From: Mesostigma viride
Lineage: Eukaryota > Streptophyta > Mesostigmatophyceae > Mesostigmatales > Mesostigmataceae
Reading direction: 5' to 3'
NCBI GenBank assembly: GCA_009746045.1
Contig: RPFO01000103.1
Location: 2,085,857-2,149,856 of the forward strand
DNA: 64,000 nucleotides
Part shown: piece by piece, positions 42,701 to 53,458 of the stretch
Position numbering within the stretch: position 1 is the first letter of the stretch
Layout of the letters: each line of letters begins with the position of its first letter
Program-made: the position numbers and the translations under genes
The notes under the pieces: model-generated
The model's database searches: none
What the model saw: the letters and a program-made list of their open reading frames with translations, nothing else
Told to the model about the DNA's origin: nothing

Positions 42701-45700
42701 GCTTCTACTAAGGGTTTTTGTCATTCGTCAACTTGTTGACTATTTGCCTCGGCACTTCGTCAAATGGTTGACTATTTGCCTCGGCAATTCGTCAAACTGG
42801 TTGACTATTTGCCGTGGCGCTTCGTCAACCCTGGGGGGGGGGGGGAGGAAGCTTTATTTCTTCATCATTAACTTAAGGTCGCTCACGCCTCACACACGCA
42901 TGTAATGCATGTGGATAAAACACAATATCACTTGGTGGTTGTTGACAACTGCATTAAATACAGAATAATGACTAGTATCCTTCACAGCTAGGCCAGAGTC
43001 AAGTGTGCACAGCACGAGGCCATTAAACAACCATCACGTCCTCCTCACTGATATCAACAGGCACTACTGTCACAGTTTTGTCCGAGCTTGGCCCAGAGCT
43101 GCCGTCATCATCGGCCTTGCTCCTTTCTGTCTGGGCCCCCTCCTCGCCAGATTCCTCCTCGACAGAGTTTGAGGCGCTGTCAGATGATGCTGACTGGCCG
43201 CCATCTTCCTCTTCCTGCGCATTAGACCCATCGTCTTCCTCACGCTCTACTCTCTTGCGTTTGTCGCGACCCTGCCTGCCCTCCTTTCCATCTAAACTGC
43301 GGCCTAGGTCGACGATATTTTCCGTTTCTACAATTTCTCCAGCTTGCTTCTTAAACAGAGCATCTAAGGTGCTAGTCTTGAAACCTGCCAAACCGTTTTT
43401 CTTCGACATTCTCTAGCTCATGCAACACTACCTAAACATCGCCGCCGCCATTATCGAAACAATTTCGCATGCAATATTTTATCGCACATGAAAGTCGCCA
43501 GACGGCCTGAGGTCGTCACGTAATTAATACCGCCATCTTCCTCTTCCTGCGCATTAGACCCATCCTCTTCCTAAAGCTCTACTCTCTTGCGTTTGTCGCG
43601 ACCCTGCCTGCCCTCCTTTCCATCTAAACTGCGGCCTAGGTCGACGATATTTTCTGTTTCTACAATTTCTCCAGCTTGCTTCTTAAACAGAGCATCTAAG
43701 GTGCTAGTCTTGAAACCTGCCAAACCGTTTTTCTTCGACATTCTCTAGCTCATGCAACACTACCTAAACATCGCCGCCGCCATTATCGAAACAATTTCGC
43801 ATGCAATATTTTATCGCACATGAAAGTCGCCAGACGGCCTGAGGTCGTCACGTAATTAATACCATGATTGCCCAGGGCGATTACAGGTCTTTACATGTAG
43901 GGATAATTTTTTCATGCCCTGGTCGGCTCAAGTCCTGCCTTGCTCGTCTTCAGTTTTGGTACCCGAGAATCGTTTTGAACCGTACTGACGTACTGTCTTT
44001 CCAAACCAACTCCAACTGCAGCGTACCTAGGATTCAGATGGTACGGGCTGACGGCCTGACGCCGCGCCGCTGGACCTTAGGTCTGGCCTTCAGGACTTAT
44101 ATGGTTGACGAATACCCTAAACATTTCGTCAAACCGGTTGACGAACTTCGGAACATATTCGTCAATTGGTTGACGAATTGCCGAGTTGGTTGACGAATGT
44201 GGTTGACGAATTGCCCAAAATGGTTGACTATTTTACTACTATTTTCAAAATTCGTCAACCGGTTGACGAAATAGTCCCGTTAGTAGAAGCACTGCTTTGG
44301 TGGCTTGTTATAATGCATTACTGTGTTGCATGTCATAGATAGCTGTTTACACGCGCGTAATCCACACACATGTATGAGCACGTTATATAGGGGTAATGGG
44401 TTATCCGGGTGGTCTGACCCAAGGAAACCACCATTGGACTATCCAACTAAGTTGTCCAATGTTGGTATTGAGATTCCCTACCCTTCCTGGGAAGTAAAGG
44501 GGGGGTAGACTTTTCCTTGGGAAAAAAAGATCGTCTTTTGGCCAACTTTGAGTAGAGCTATCATCCAAATGCTTTGATAAGCCCGTGGTATTATTGCACA
44601 TTCTGAAAGCCCTTGAAGTGTAGATACTCCTAGCATCTTGGTTGGGGGTATTTGGAGTTGTGGCCTGTGAGTTATGATTTTTTTTCATTTTCAGGGGTAT
44701 GAAAGTGCCAAAAATGGGTCAGCGGACTATGGGTTAAGTGAAGCAAAGTTTTAGCAAGTACAGGGAACACATACCGTGCGCACACACGCACCGCCCGGCA
44801 GCAGTTCATGGGGAGCTAAAGGAGCATGGACATGTCCCAACGCAAGCGCTCGCACCCAAGCAAGCCTTTGGCGGCCAAGCAAAACACACACAAGGCCTTG
44901 CAGCCACACCCTCGCGCCGCTTTGTTGGATGTCTCAGAGCCCAGGGGGAGGGGGGTCGGCATGCCCACACACAGAGCACGCCGCCGAACAGGGCGACCAC
45001 ACGACAATAAGTGTAGTGCGACGTTTGTACGGCGACCACGCGATTGCTTTCCCTTTGGAAGGGAATGGGAACCCACCCAAAGGCAAGCCATGGGGGGCTT
45101 AGCGAGTTTTTGCAACCGCCCAACAATGAGTTGCGGCCCAAGGAGGTCCAACTGCCCATGCAGCTATGTGACCAGCTGTCCCCGCGAAGCAGGTGCAGGT
45201 CTTGCTACAGGGCTATGCTACATGGTTTCTATGGCTGGCGTGCTGGCGCTGCGGCGCAGCACGTGCTGTTATGGCCAGCCATGCTCCCAACACTCCAACA
45301 AAAAAACTTAATAAAAAAATACAAAGTTCGTCAACACCGTGCCCCCCCCCTCTCCCCCAGTTGTGGCCCCAACAACCCCTTATGGCCCCAACAACCCCAG
45401 CAACCCCCACTTCTGCGACCCCTTATGACCACATGACCCCTCCCACCCTGTGACCGGGAGACGTCCCCCAGCCTGCGTCTGCCTTGCGCCCTCCCCCCAG
45501 TGACGCACACCCAGACATCCCCCACTTACTAGGCTCCTCCGCCTCCTCCTCCTCCTCCTCCTCCTCCTCCTCCGATTCCTCTGCTTCTGATTCCTCCTCC
45601 TCCTCCTCCACCTCCTTGGCCTTCCGCTTGGGTGGCCGGCTCCTCCCCTCCTTGGCCCCGCTGCCGTCCCTCGGCACGTAGAAGACGTGCTTGGCGAGGT

Positions 45701-48700
45701 GCTTGTTCATGGAGAGCATGTTCATCTCAGCTGGGAACACGGTCTGCATGCGCTCGTCACACAGGATCCTGCGCCGGTCGGTCGGGCACTGGAGCCCGTG
45801 CTCCTTGATGTACTTCCACATCTCCTTGACCACCTGGGGGGGGAGAAAGGGGGGGGGCCACCGACGACAAGCCAGCCACCATGGTGCAGAAAAGTAGGTT
45901 TAGGTTACCACATTCCATAATTTGTGTTAAGAGAAACCCAATAGCAGCGTTTTTCTGGGTCTGGTTGGCGCCGTTGCATGGCAGTCCACGACATATGGTC
46001 TGGGGGACAAGAACATTGGTCAGAGGAGAGCCCATGTGATTATCGTCATCGTGCCTACACGCTGCGATCACGTGCCGCCCAGACAGCAGATTCACCTCCC
46101 AAAAAAGCTTCACGCTGGCGCCCCTGGCCAGGTCTGACGTCCATGCCTCCAAAGCCCTTCGCTAACCAGCAACCCCAGTGCCATAGGTATGCGCATCATA
46201 AACCTGGCGGCTGCAAACACTGCGCCTACGGGGAATTTGGCGCCACAGCACACAGGACCCTATAGGCGAGCTGAACAAGGCATCTGTTGCACACCTGCCC
46301 ACACACCATCATCTCTTCCCAAACATTCATGAACAACCGCCAACCTTGAAGCGCAAAGGTGACCCTGACACACACCTACCCTACGATACAGAGATTATAC
46401 TACCACACCCCCAGTACACACCTGCCCGCGCGCCATTGTCTCCACCCCCAGAAACGCGGCGAGTGCTGGTGACAGCTGGCAGGGCTGCTGGAAGACACTG
46501 CTAGAAAATGCCGGCAAATGGTGGCGGTGATGCCCGGTGACAGGGCGTGAGTGGTGGCGGGTGTCGGCAAACCGTCAGGAATATTGGCAGACAAATGAAT
46601 TGATAGCAGCATCCGCCCTTACTGGTGGCATAAACTCAACGCGGCAACGGCATAGCGGTGCGTGGGTGCGAGTGGGTGTGGGTGTGGGCGGGCGTGCGTG
46701 CGGGCGGGCAGGCGGGCGTGCGGGCAGGTGGGTTAGTGGGGAGGCGGGCGTGCGGGCAGGTGGGTTAGTGGGGGGCGGGCGGCGGGCGGACGGGCGGGCG
46801 GGCGGGCGGGCAGGTGGGTTAGTGGGGGGCGGGCAGTTGGGCGGGTGGGCGGGCGAGCGGGCGGGCGGCGGGCGGGCGGGCGGGCGGGCGGGCGGGCGGC
46901 GGGCGGCGGGCGGGCGGGCGGGCGGGCGGGCGGGCGGGCCGGCGGGCGGGCGGCGGGCGGGCGGGCGGGCGGGCGGGCGGGCGGGCGGGCGGGCGGGCGG
47001 GCGGGCGGGCGGGTGTGCGTGCGTGCTAAGTACGGGTGGGCGGGCGGGTGGGCGGGCGGGCAGGTGGGTTAGTGAGGGGGCGGGCGGGCGGGCGGGTGGG
47101 GGGGCGGGCGGGTGATTACATAGCCGCAAATGTGGCCAATACCAGCACAACAATTACTCTTTGCAGCTACTATCGAAGACAATGTCACATGCGCTGTCAA
47201 AAGCATCTGAGGCACGCTGATTGAGTCAATCCAGCTGTATCGGTCAGAGTATGAGTCGGGTCGTCACCGCAAGACAGGCATAGCAATGCGCACAGCGAAC
47301 CCTTTAACCTTTGTCGGTGGCCGAATATTGTTTGCTGATTCATCCCAGCTAGCTATCCACGAACGAGCGCATACGCCCACCCATGGCAGTAGCTGTGTGA
47401 CGTCCCCCCACTCTCCTGGATAGACAGCAACCGAAAATCTCCCGAATCTTGTAGAATAATTCCCATAGCAATTCTATTAATACCTCCCTGCAATTCTACA
47501 ACCTTTTGCTTCCCAATTCTTTTATGACCCCCCTTGCAATTCCATGACAAAAATTCCAATAATTCATTAAACAAGACTACCCCCCCCCACACCCCTCTTA
47601 TTTGACTTGAAAAAGTACCTATAGCCTTCATACAGGCATATCTTTGATCTGTGTCCTATCTTACGTACGCGATTCGCTAATCACGACTTGGCTGCATGCC
47701 TGCACTAGCTGCCATGCCTTTTCGGTGCGCCGGCGTCAAGCTCAGGTGGGCGGGCCTACCACAACCTGGAACAAGCTAGTACATCCTAGTACAGTATAGT
47801 ACATCCTAGTACATCCTAGCACAGCCTAGTACAGCCTAGTGTGGTGCAGTACAGCGTAGTACAGCCTAGCACAGCCCGGTAGCTTAACTTCAAAAGCCTT
47901 GAACTTGCTTCATGATTTACGCTCGGACATCCATATCTTTGCAGCCACGTGAAGCTCCAGGTGTGAATGACTGCGTAGTGAAGCGAACGTGTGTGCTAGC
48001 AGCCAATAAGATATGCTAGCATTATCATGGATGGCATCACTACACCAGAAATGCTAGCAACTACCTTTCCAGGCACTGAGCAACTAAGCGGCCATCAATG
48101 ATAATAATGATTATTAATATAAATAATAACAATTATTATGACAGGAAACAGCAAACCGCTTGCCATAAGTATCTTCCCTTTATCCTCTTACGGGTGGGGT
48201 CGGGTGGGGAGTAAGGGTGGTTGGTAAGGGCTGGGGGGACGGTAACTTAACAATAGGCACCACGCCTCCCAAACGCTACGTTTCGCCCATGGTGGCTCTG
48301 CATACACACCGCAACCGAAGATCCTAGAGTAGTGCTGGCCAGATCTAAACATACAAACGACTCAGCGACCAATTACCTGCGCTTGGGTTTTTCACCAGCG
48401 GCATCCTCCTCCTCGGAGGAGGACTCTTCCGCTCCTTCCTCTGATCCTGCTTCCTCCTTTACATCCGCATCTTCTTCCTCTTTGTCGCTGTTTTCCTCCT
48501 CGGCCGCCGCATTCCTCTCGTCAAGGAATGCCTGCACCCCTGCCTTGATAAAATCCTTCTTATCCGACATATCCACACCCAAGTCATCCTGCAGCCTCTC
48601 TCGCAGAGCGCGGGTCGTGGTCGTCGCGAGGTCAACCGTCTCCAGCAGCTCCCTAAGACGCTTAGCGATGACATCGTCCGTGACGCCATCATTTTCAGAT

Positions 48701-48711
48701 TTGACCTCCAT
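39662..48711 (-). CDS. DEK_C-SWIB-SWIB chromatin protein, five exons, complete
   Basis: Exons are 48711-48377, 46500-46422, 45833-45530, 41675-41323 and 39787-39662. All phases agree and give 398 residues from ATG to TGA. Residues ~13-65 form a DEK C-terminal-type helical domain ([17 protein letters not shown]...[20 protein letters not shown]), followed by an acidic tail. Residues ~117-190 are SWIB domain 1 and ~320-393 SWIB domain 2; a Glu/Lys-rich linker lies between. Plant proteins of this architecture are nuclear chromatin and nucleolar factors related to the SWI/SNF subunit SWP73/BAF60 SWIB fold and to MDM2; binding partners here are not known. Both SWIB domains are split by a phase-0 intron at a similar place (after ...ARGQ in the first, ...HNLQ in the second). 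Intron 3 hosts nested transposons. Confidence 0.92.
39860..39985 (-). repeat. acceptor plus exon 5 start duplicated in SWIB intron 4
   Basis: The true junction is CACCCACCAG|AATGAGAACGACAAG. Copies on the same strand read CCCCACCACCAG|AGCGAGAGCGAGAAG with exon-like start at 39867, and CACCGCCACCAG|AATGAAAGCAACAA with exon-like start at 39974. Confidence 0.8.
40022..40292. repeat. 22-23 bp minisatellite in SWIB intron 4
   Basis: About twelve units of GAGGTGTCCATGGATACGGG GGG, two with ATCGGGGGG in place of ATACGGGGG. G-run length varies between units. Confidence 0.93.
40846..41245 (-). repeat. 36-bp satellite resembling exon 4 end, SWIB intron 4
   Basis: About eleven units of CTATATCAAGGAGCATTGAG ATCAAGGGGGGTGGAG on the transcribed strand. 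The first 15 bases match the exon 4 end CTACATCAAGGAGCAC with two changes. Units alternate between ...GGGGGGTGGAG and ...AGGGCTGGAG types. Confidence 0.9.
41323..41675 (-). CDS. SWIB gene exon 4, basic linker and start of SWIB domain 2
   Basis: Lys/Ser/Pro-rich linker, then [35 protein letters not shown]. It ends CTGCAG before GTGCGT. The exon end is echoed in a 36-bp satellite just downstream in the intron. Confidence 0.92.
43023..43409 (-). CDS. acidic 128-residue protein carried by the hAT-like element
   Basis: A single open frame, [20 protein letters not shown]..., with a basic patch ([10 protein letters not shown]) near residue 55, then a Glu/Asp/Ser-rich region and a C-terminus [17 protein letters not shown] do not recognise the family. 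The hydrophobic-then-acidic C-terminus resembles a SUMO-interacting motif (inference only). AATAAA at 42858-42853 lies 165 nt past the stop, a plausible poly(A) signal. It lies entirely within transposon termini, on the same strand as the surrounding SWIB gene. It could be a captured host gene or an accessory transposon protein. Confidence 0.5.
   Translation of the reverse strand: MSKKNGLAGFKTSTLDALFKKQAGEIVETENIVDLGRSLDGKEGRQGRDKRKRVEREEDDGSNAQEEEDGGQSASSDSASNSVEEESGEEGAQTERSKADDDGSSGPSSDKTVTVVPVDISEEDVMVV
43530..43861 (-). pseudogene. tandem duplicate of the acidic gene's 5' half
   Basis: 43530-43861 repeats 43198-43529 (332 bp) almost exactly: 5' flank, ATG at 43741 and about 70 codons. 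The copy has CTTTAG where the parent has CGTGAG, creating a stop after ~60 codons, and then runs into the parent's 5' flank. Confidence 0.85.
45530..45833 (-). CDS. SWIB gene exon 3, rest of SWIB domain 1 and acidic linker
   Basis: The exon starts [15 protein letters not shown] after CCCCCAG, continues [13 protein letters not shown] and [12 protein letters not shown], then runs into a Glu-rich tract encoded by (GAG)n. The donor is CCTA|GTAAGT. Confidence 0.92.
46422..46500 (-). CDS. SWIB gene exon 2, first half of SWIB domain 1
   Basis: A 79-nt exon after a TTTTCTAG acceptor, ending CGGGCAG before GTGTGT. It reads [20 protein letters not shown] then GQ. Its phase fits exons 1 and 3 exactly. 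It is too short to stand out as a frame; a (CGGG)n tract begins about 150 bp upstream of it on the transcript. Confidence 0.88.
46655..47115. repeat. (CGGG)n tract in SWIB intron 1
   Basis: About 460 bp of nearly pure GGGC/CGGG units on the + strand with interspersed GGTGGGTTAGTGGGG segments. The SWIB transcript therefore carries a C-rich run upstream of exon 2; the other strand has strong quadruplex potential. Confidence 0.95.
47770..47882. repeat. CCTAGTACAG decamer array in SWIB intron 1
   Basis: About ten units of CCTAGTACAG/CCTAGTACAT/CCTAGCACAG. No further structure is evident. Confidence 0.85.
48377..48711 (-). CDS. SWIB gene exon 1, DEK_C domain
   Basis: ATG at 48711 opens [20 protein letters not shown]. 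The exon ends ...EKPKR plus AG before a GTAATT donor (phase 2). The second half is a Glu/Asp/Ser-rich acidic tract. Confidence 0.9.
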
Positions 48712-49435
48712 GTCGTTTTACCAGTGATAATTAGAGCTCTGGTTAGAAGGATATACTGAATGGGGAACGCATGGATGGCTCAAACAAGACAAACGACGTC
48801 CTTGTCGAATTCCTTATGCGAACGCAGCATACAGCCTAGTCGAAGGGAAACAAGACGTCCACAACCACACGGCCAAGTACTTATTGATAAGCTCTTACTG
48901 CATTAGCAAAGCGGCAACAAAGCCGTCTGGGGGCTACAGGGGGTCAAAATTTCAGATATTCACTGTGTCCGTGACAGACATGGCAGTGCATTGCACTGCA
49001 TCGACACCACTAGGAAAGATGGTTGAGGTAATCCCACACAATTGCCTCGAAAAATGACCGAGCAATGCCCTGGTGGCGATGTTGCTACTCCATGGCCCAA
49101 TATCCGCCTGGTGAGAAACGCGAAAAACGCTAAGGGGCTGGCGGTTTCGGTTTGGCGAAGGGATGATGCGCCTCCTTGTGTGCCTCACCTCGAAACTGAG
49201 TCGACTCGCGCCCGCGTCGAATGGCAGTTCTAGCCACCCCGGCCCAAGCAGCGCCATTTCCAGTCCTTGTTGAGTTGTTGTTGTTGTTGCCCACGCCGCA
49301 TGTGGGCAGCAGAGATTTGGTAACTTGTGAGTTGTGACAACCAAATGTACTGTACTCTGTAGTCTGTAGTAGCCGCCGCTTAACTTTGGCGGATAAAGAA
49401 CCCTTCGTCGCGCCCCTCAGGCCCTCACCGATGTG
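48712..49435. other. upstream region of the SWIB gene
   Basis: About 720 bp preceding the SWIB start codon on the - strand. It should contain its promoter, but no TATA-like element or other motif stands out, and no second gene is supported. Confidence 0.4.
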
Positions 49436-49439
49436 CGGC

Positions 49440-49760
49440 GTTGAGTTGAGTTTATTCCCACACCTGGTCAGTTGGTAACCAGCTGGCCGGGTCGATACGT
49501 GGTACCTCTTAACCTAACGATGTTCCTAATGGTTAATAAAAATACCCATTTACCCAGGATTTACCCGGAAAAAAAGTTTATTCCCACACACACTGAGTTT
49601 ATCACCTATCACACTGCACACATTGCCGGGTAACCAACCGTGGTCGATACGTGGTACCCGGCCCCTTCACCTAACGACGGATATTCCTAGTATCATTGGT
49701 TAATAAAAACACCCATTTCAGACCCGGAAAGTTCATTATTCCCGCCCACTGAGCGACGCG
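49440..49760. repeat. tandem ~180-bp duplication with TTTATTCCC blocks
   Basis: Two diverged units share GTCGATACGTGGTACC, CACCTAACGA, a GGTTAATAAAAA-ACCCATTT block and GTTNATTCCC. Related blocks (AATAAATATACCCATTTCCC) recur at 50875-50920 and 51420-51460. Confidence 0.7.
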
Positions 49761-50224
49761 TCACGGAAGACCGGCTCCTGCGGACGACCGTTTCGGCGAC
49801 GTCAACCGACTAGAGCAGTCATCGGTGATAGGTGGTTCTACTGATCATGCGGCCGGCAACTGATCTGGCGTGAGGCCGGGCCCGGCCGGCCAGTCTGGCC
49901 CGACCGGGGAAGTAATCACTCCAGGCTACCCCTAATTGGACTAAGCCCCAACCCCATTGGGTAACCCCGCAGCAAGGTTTTTCCCCTGCTGGGCCCTATC
50001 CCGGCAGGTTTTCCATTATGGCGCCGCACAGCCCGCATGTAGATACTGATAGGTCGGCATACCGTCCCTGTTGACACGGCGAGCCGAACTCCTAGCGACC
50101 AGCAATCGGAGAATCCAGCACTTCAGTTCACCGGCCCCTTGGGGGCAATCAATCCTGTTGTACTGTCTGCAGCTGCTCTGATGTTTCAACGCACTTGGCT
50201 CTGATGTAGCTAGGCCCGGCAACA

Positions 50225-50405
50225 TGGGTGTTAGCCGCGTAGCTAGGCCTAGTATATGTAGGGGTCAAGTATCTCACCGCTCTCACCTTGTTTGCCACCC
50301 CGGCCCGGCCCATAAGGCAGGACCAGCCGTTGAATCCGCTATTAATAACCCTGTCGGTTCACCGGCAGTGGGAATAAACTCAACTCAACTCAACTCAACT
50401 CAACG
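50225..50405 (+). mobile_element. SINE-like element with (TCAAC)n tail
   Basis: The sequence from TATGTAGGGGTCAAGT through GTTTGCCACCCC, ATTAATAACCCTGTCGG and CACCGGC ends in GGGAATAAAC and six TCAAC units at 50378-50403. An inverted copy lies at 51440-51565. A further reversed end is visible at 49440-49460. Confidence 0.65.
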
Positions 50406-50564
50406 GCGACATGACTCAGGTCCACTGGCTTCCCTGGTCACATAACGCCCCCTATTCAGTTAGCCCTTCACCTTTCACCTTCACACCAGTGTGTGACCAC
50501 CTTCATTTAGGATTCGCTGATACTCATTTCCCATTTCACCTCTCTGGTCCATAATTGGGTAATA

Positions 50565-50815
50565 AATATCAAGGAGACAACCAGCGCGGGCCAGAAATCG
50601 AGAGAATCCGGACCATGGTAGCTCGAGCCTGCCGTTATCTAGTCCGCGTGTTCGAGTCGTTCAGGATGATGAAGATGAATGGAGATGGAAATATGTGTGT
50701 ATCCTTGTGCATTGAAATTATGGCTGGCTTACGTGTAGAGCGACTAGATGACCTAGACGGCGGGGCCGGAAACAGCATGCTTGATCAGGGCGTGTGTTTC
50801 GAGCCTAATTGGCCG
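50565..50815 (+). repeat. dispersed 240-bp repeat, copy 1
   Basis: GAGACAACCAGCGCGGGCCA GAAATCG through GTGTGTTTCGAGC matches 53168-53403 with few changes. The first ~25 bp also occur at 35808-35832. Confidence 0.8.
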
Positions 50816-51014
50816 GGAGTGTCTAGTGGTGAGAACCATTGCTGCGATCGCTCTCCTAATAATTATCGCTCTTCTAATAAATATACCCATTTCCCCGAAT
50901 TAAAGTTTATTCCCGCGTTATTCCCGGTGTTTGGCTATTTGTCGGATACCTGGGTTAACTTAACTTATATGGAAATTAAAAAACACCCATTTCACCGGAA
51001 GTTTATATTCCCCC

Positions 51015-51345
51015 GTAGACTTTTCGTGATAGACTCGGCATGGACATGTGCTACACTAGATCGACGTGACGGGCTCACACCCGGGCAGCCTCCTGGTTTG
51101 TCCTTAATATGGAGGCAGATGGTACGCAAGGATAGATGGCAAGTAGTGATGAAGGAGACCACCCCCAAGTCTGTGGGGGCTCCGCGTGTGACCGCGTATG
51201 GTATTCATAGCGATTCGGGCTGAGGTGCCCACACCCCTGTAACTAGGACCTAGATAGCTTACACCATCCATTCCATCGATCCCAGGTTCCCCTCCCACTG
51301 AGGACTTATGCTCACGTGACGCAGTCACGTGTCTTGGTAATGAAC
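51015..51345 (+). mobile_element. LINE 3' end, + strand copy
   Basis: This is the reverse-complement match of 36485-36185: AGACTCGGCATGGACATGTG CTACACTAG...CACTGAGGACTTATG, ending at 51313-51331 in CACGTGACGCAGTCACGTG. It confirms the LINE's 3' terminus. Confidence 0.85.
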
Positions 51346-51439
51346 TAATTACTTAATTATTCCCGCGCGGGTTTGCTGATACTCATTTCCCATTTCACCT
51401 CTCTGGTCTATAACTGGATAATAAATATACCCATTTCCC

Positions 51440-51590
51440 CGAAAAAGTTTATTCCCGCGCCGCCCCGCGGCGCCGGTGGTCCGACAGGGTTATTAATAAT
51501 AGTGGATCCATATAGGCTGGTCCGACCTTATGGGGGTGGCAAACAGGTGAGAAATGGACTTGACCCCTACATAAGCTAGTCCTATTGCGC
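51440..51590 (-). mobile_element. SINE-like element, inverted copy
   Basis: Reverse complement of 50250-50370 with substitutions; the 3' end GGGAATAAACT is at 51445-51455 without the TCAAC tail. Confidence 0.6.
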
Positions 51591-51599
51591 ACGGTACGG

Positions 51600-53100
51600 G
51601 ACACAGTCCTGGTTTAATCCAGGTCGAGAAGGTGTGGGGGGGGGTTGCTGACAAATGTTTAGCTTTGGTACCTAATTTCCAACTCCACTCATCTCCATAG
51701 TGCATATAATGTCTGAACGACTCGACAAAATGTGGATAAGTTAACGGCAGGCTCGCGCTACCCGATGGTGGTGGCACCACTCAGCCTGCCACTGACCACC
51801 CTGCCTTGAGAGCGCTTCCTGCATCCCGCTTACTCTGCATAGTCTTAATTCGCTGCCCGCATGCATGATGATGGGAATGCTCGAGAGCCTTTGCAACTGT
51901 TTGCCATGGTGATGCTTGCGACTGTTTGTCGGTGATGCAACCTGCGCCTCCACCCTGTACGATCGAGGAAGTACTCGCCTACTCTGCAGAGTTCGTCAAG
52001 CCCTCACCAAGATCCTGGGACGCGAGGCGCTGAATGGCTTCACAGCAGCAGATCGAGTTGCAGGGCCTTGCGCAGGATATCTCTCCGCCCAACGGTTCCG
52101 GAGCGCGGCGCAAGACGACCTGTGTGAGGCGGGCCTCCGGCCGGCACTTGTCGATGCCGCAATACTTTTTGGTGGGCCCACGTACGTTCTCGTAATGCCC
52201 GCGTTAGTAGCTAGAGGTTGGTATCATTGCTAGGGTGCCCGCGTTTGCAGTCAGTAGTTTGTAGTTAGTACTAGCAGTGGCCCCGCATGGCATTGCTGTC
52301 TCCGAAACGTCGCATGTTGGCGGGCTAATCAGCCCCTGAGCTGAGTTTCGGCACCCCGTTTTGTGCATCACTCAGACACTCACACTCTCAGGGCCCGGGG
52401 TTTTTCATGCCCATTATGCCTTGAGGATGCACGTGCCAGTTTCATCTGTCACGTGAGGGGCTTGCATGGGATGCACATGGCCTGACAAGCATGTGCCATG
52501 TGGCACGCCTTGTGGGAGCGGCCGCGTGCTCCGTTCCCCCACACATGGCTTGCGCGCCCGTCCCCTTCCCTCCCTCTTGACGGAATGCACCTCACCCGTA
52601 GTAGCCCCCCACGTGCCTCTGAACGTCAACAGGGCGCCCCATGTAATATGCCCTTGATTGCGTGAGCACTGATGCGCGCACAAACCACAGCCGCGTGCAT
52701 ACTGAACACACCGAATCGGCTGCCACATGGCGGCTGGCCAGCTGCTGATTTTATCACGGCCACACACCAGCCCCAAGTTCTCTTCCAAATGCGCCCCAGC
52801 GTACTGTCATGTCACGCTGCGTGAATGCATTGCCCGCCGGCCAGTGTGCCCCTTGTGCGAGGATCGGTAGCAGTTAGTAGTGGCCCCGCATGACACCTCC
52901 ACAAAGACATGGCTCATCGGGTGTGCCCCAGGCCTTGCGTGTGGGTCGGTAGCACGCTTTACCTACCAAGGCCCGCCATGCAGGTCCCGTTGCAGGCGCT
53001 ACCCTGCATGAGCCCAACAGCTGCAGTACGTGAGCAACACGACACGCATGGCAGGGAAGTGGGTGCTTTCCAAGGTATTGTCTGCACGAGAATGTAAAAG
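51600..53100. other. unassigned interspersed region
   Basis: No gene is supported. A short repeated block (AGTGGCCCCGCATG) occurs at about 52275 and 52877, which suggests further retroelement remnants. Frames here are short and do not resemble known families. Confidence 0.4.
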
Positions 53101-53114
53101 AAGAACGATCAAAG

Positions 53115-53405
53115 TACGTGACTGCGTCACATGGGTACCAATAAAAAAACTTTCAAGCACTCTATCGAGGCCAGACAACCAGCGCAGGCCAGAAATCGGA
53201 AGAATCCGGACCATGGTAACTCGAGCCTGCCATTATCTTGTCCGCGTGTTCGAGTCGTTCAGGATGATGATGAATATGAATGGTGATGGAAATGTGAAGC
53301 CTTGTGCATTGAAATTATGGCTGACTTACGTGTAGAGCGACTTAGAGATGACCTAGACGGTGGGGCCGGAAATAGCTTGCTTGATCAGGGCGTGTGTTTC
53401 GAGCA
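53115..53405. repeat. LINE terminal inverted repeat joined to dispersed 240-bp repeat, copy 2
   Basis: 53115-53133 is TACGTGACTGCGTCACATG, a one-off variant of the LINE end. 53168-53403 is the second copy of the repeat at 50568-50811. Confidence 0.75.
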
Positions 53406-53458
53406 CTCTATAGCCAACAAGGAGGGAGGGCGCCCAAGCTTATCTCACTAGTCAAGTA

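Larger units (their letters stand above)
42697..44294. mobile_element. 1.6-kb hAT-like element with 8-bp target duplications
   Basis: CAGTGCTTCTACTAA at 42697-42711 is exactly inverted at 44280-44294, and CTTTGGTG flanks both sides (42689-42696 and 44295-44302). An 8-bp duplication and a CAGTG terminus are typical of the hAT superfamily. Subterminal regions (42715-42830, 44100-44275) are packed with TTCGTCAA/GTTGACGAA motifs, including the perfect 20-bp palindrome at 44251-44270. It encodes no transposase but carries an acidic-protein gene. Confidence 0.85.
41784..44733. mobile_element. 2.95-kb TTAA-flanked element in SWIB intron 3 (contains a hAT-like insertion)
   Basis: CCCATAGTCCGCTAACCC at 41784-41801 and GGGTCAGCGGACTATGGG at 44716-44733 are inverted repeats with one mismatch, each preceded or followed by TTAA (41780-41783, 44734-44737). 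This fits a piggyBac-type non-autonomous element. A perfect 11-bp-stem hairpin (AACCCCCCGAC, 41797-41820) lies next to the left end. Removing the inner insertion leaves about 1.35 kb without a transposase. Confidence 0.78.

Noticed and set aside
44820-45310. + strand frame with [20 protein letters not shown], possibly a retroelement linker region
   Set aside because: Only a vague resemblance to the segment before LINE reverse transcriptases; no second copy in the window to support it.
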